Source of the DNA: Bacteroidaceae bacterium
GTDB taxonomy: Bacteria > Bacteroidota > Bacteroidia > Bacteroidales > Muribaculaceae
Direction: 5' to 3'
DNA: 64,000 bases
NCBI GenBank assembly: GCA_021768245.1
Contig: JAETNO010000004.1
Coordinates: 62,001-126,000 of the forward strand
Numbering within the stretch: position 1 is the stretch's first letter; every line of letters begins with the position of its first letter. The position numbers and the translations under genes were made by a program. Below are positions 62,851 through 64,000 of the stretch, one piece after another. The notes below the pieces were generated by a model. It saw only the letters and a program-made list of their open reading frames with translations. It searched no databases and was not told the origin of the DNA.

Positions 62851-63795
62851 ATGATTGATAACCTTCCACCAATCAAAGTATTCTCGGGAACCAAATCCCA
62901 CTACATGGCCGAGGAGATTTGCCGTGACTTAGGCTGTGAACTCGGAAAGATGAACATTCAATACTTTGCCGACGGCGAGTTTGAAGTATCATTCGAGGAA
63001 TCCATCCGCGGATGTGAGGTCTACCTTGTACAGTCAACTTTCCCCAACACCGACAATCTTATGGAGCTCCTCCTTATGATTGACGCTGCCAAAAGAGCAT
63101 CTGCCGATTCTATCATTGCAGTGATGCCTTATTTTGGATGGGCCCGGCAGGACCGCAAGGACAAACCGCGTGTGTCAATCGCAGCCAAACTCGTGGCCGA
63201 CCTTCTCACCACAGCCGGCGTCGACCGTGTAATCACCATGGATCTCCACGCCGACCAGATTCAAGGATTCTTTGATATCCCGGTGGATCACCTGTATGCA
63301 TCTTCCGTGTTCATCCCCTACATACAGTCATTGAAGCTCGAGAACCTCGTAATAGCATCTCCCGACGTCGGCGGAGCGAAACGTGCCAACAGCTATGCGA
63401 AATATCTCAACGTTCCCCTTGTGCTCTGCCACAAGCAGCGCGCAAAGGCAAACGTCGTGGCCCAGATGACCGTAATCGGCGATGTAAAGGACAAAGATGT
63501 GATTCTCATCGATGATATGGTCGACACGGCCGGCACCATCACCAAAGCCGCAGACCTTATGATGGCCAACGGCGCCCGCTCCGTGCGAGCACTCTGCTCA
63601 CATGCCATCATGTCCGATCCGGCATCGGAACGCATCGACAACTGCGCCCTTACCGAAATGATGTTTACCAACTCAATTCCTTTCAACAAGAACTGCAAGA
63701 AAGCCACTATTCTTTCGGTAGCGCGTCTATTTGCCGATACAATCCGCCGTGTCCACACCCACGAATCGATTTCGTCGCAATATCTAATCAAATAA
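62851..63795 (+). CDS. prs: Ribose-phosphate pyrophosphokinase
   Basis: A 314-residue enzyme that makes PRPP from ribose 5-phosphate and ATP. FSGTKSHYMAEEICRDLG begins the first domain, the ATP-binding YFGWARQDRKDKPR loop follows, then DLHADQIQGFFDIPVDHL, and the PRPP motif VILIDDMVDTAGTITKAA is intact. The start was set at MIDNLPPIK, since the Met 10 codons earlier overlaps the promoter. Length equals the usual 310-320 residues. PRPP feeds pyrimidine salvage (upp is in this window) and nucleotide, His and Trp synthesis. Confidence 0.96.
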   Translation: MIDNLPPIKVFSGTKSHYMAEEICRDLGCELGKMNIQYFADGEFEVSFEESIRGCEVYLVQSTFPNTDNLMELLLMIDAAKRASADSIIAVMPYFGWARQDRKDKPRVSIAAKLVADLLTTAGVDRVITMDLHADQIQGFFDIPVDHLYASSVFIPYIQSLKLENLVIASPDVGGAKRANSYAKYLNVPLVLCHKQRAKANVVAQMTVIGDVKDKDVILIDDMVDTAGTITKAADLMMANGARSVRALCSHAIMSDPASERIDNCALTEMMFTNSIPFNKNCKKATILSVARLFADTIRRVHTHESISSQYLIK

Positions 63796-63834
63796 GCACC
63801 TCATTTCTCCATTCATCACACACAGACATCTTCC

Positions 63835-64000
63835 ATGAACTTTAAATACATTATGGCATCAGTCCTCATGGCCGGAACTCTCGCCGCCTGCTCCACAGGA
63901 GGTGAAAACGAAGGCGAACTCATCGATAAGCCCGACTTCAAGAGCGAAACCGGAATATTCGATATTGATGCTCTTGAGGCTCTCGGTCGCGTATCAGCCG
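63835..64000 (+). CDS. Probable S9 family peptidase lipoprotein (3' truncated)
   Basis: The frame runs off the window after 55 codons. The N-terminus is a lipoprotein signal (lipobox LAAC, Cys19), followed by an acidic linker and the segment IFDIDALEALGRVSA, which resembles the start of the beta-propeller in Bacteroidetes S9 dipeptidyl/acylaminoacyl peptidases (ALWAMGRV-type motif). It follows prs by 39 bases. The call rests on this short segment and signal only, so it could be another propeller lipoprotein. Confidence 0.5.
   Translation, partial: MNFKYIMASVLMAGTLAACSTGGENEGELIDKPDFKSETGIFDIDALEALGRVSA

Noticed and set aside
1..64000. CRISPR array or insertion sequence
   Set aside because: No regularly spaced repeats, cas genes or transposase frames were seen.

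Overview
The window is a chromosomal segment of a member of the Bacteroidales, and gene content makes a gut Muribaculaceae-like organism the most likely source (an inference; no species is assigned). The support is a Mfa/FimA-type fimbrial locus, a RprX/RprY two-component pair, a complete Na+-translocating NQR operon, a tmRNA encoding the tag GENNYALAA, many lipoproteins, and repeated Bacteroidetes-type promoters (-7 TAnnTTTG with TTTG about 19-20 bases upstream). Shine-Dalgarno sites are mostly absent, as is usual in this phylum, so several starts were chosen from promoter position and family N-termini.

Layout. 1-8626: fimbrial operon (truncated DUF3868/OmpA-like protein, FimB/Mfa2 anchor, Mfa1-type major subunit, minor subunit, very large putative tip protein), followed by a thioredoxin-like lipoprotein. 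9895-12105: rprX-rprY, closed by a strong terminator, then an alpha/beta hydrolase. 13434-13829: ssrA (tmRNA). 13908-16773: an AT-rich accessory patch just behind ssrA, with a ParE/GyrB-like ATPase that has no TOPRIM domain, an unknown partner protein, an A1S_2505-type protein and a DUF488 protein. 17027-24186: araD, a cation efflux pump, and a GH31-GH43-acetylesterase trio for hemicellulose side chains. 24269-30238: nqrABCDEF on the minus strand. 30654-33940: exbB-exbD-exbD-tonB, divergent from nqr. 34154-63795: mostly housekeeping genes (clpB, metK, upp, aroC, ybaK, pnp, ispD, recG, tRNA-Leu, glnS, tig, prs), with two radical SAM enzymes of unclear substrate, an acyltransferase, a TPR protein, a secreted GH13 enzyme, a MATE pump and an AspT-type transporter. 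The window ends inside a probable S9 peptidase lipoprotein.

How the parts fit. NQR builds a sodium gradient. The divergent Exb/TonB genes carry inner-membrane ion-motive force to outer-membrane receptors, which in this phylum import glycans. The GH31/GH43/esterase and GH13 enzymes process such glycans in the periplasm or at the surface.

Most unusual items: (i) the stand-alone ParE-like ATPase with a changed QTK loop, paired with an unrecognised beta-rich protein behind ssrA; (ii) a perfect 38-bp inverted repeat with a 34-bp spacer between metK and upp; (iii) a structured metK leader of about 200 nt; (iv) an AT-rich, probably exchanged, C-terminal third of the fimbrial tip gene; (v) nested dyads upstream of a TSCPD gene; (vi) a possible small RNA locus after recG.
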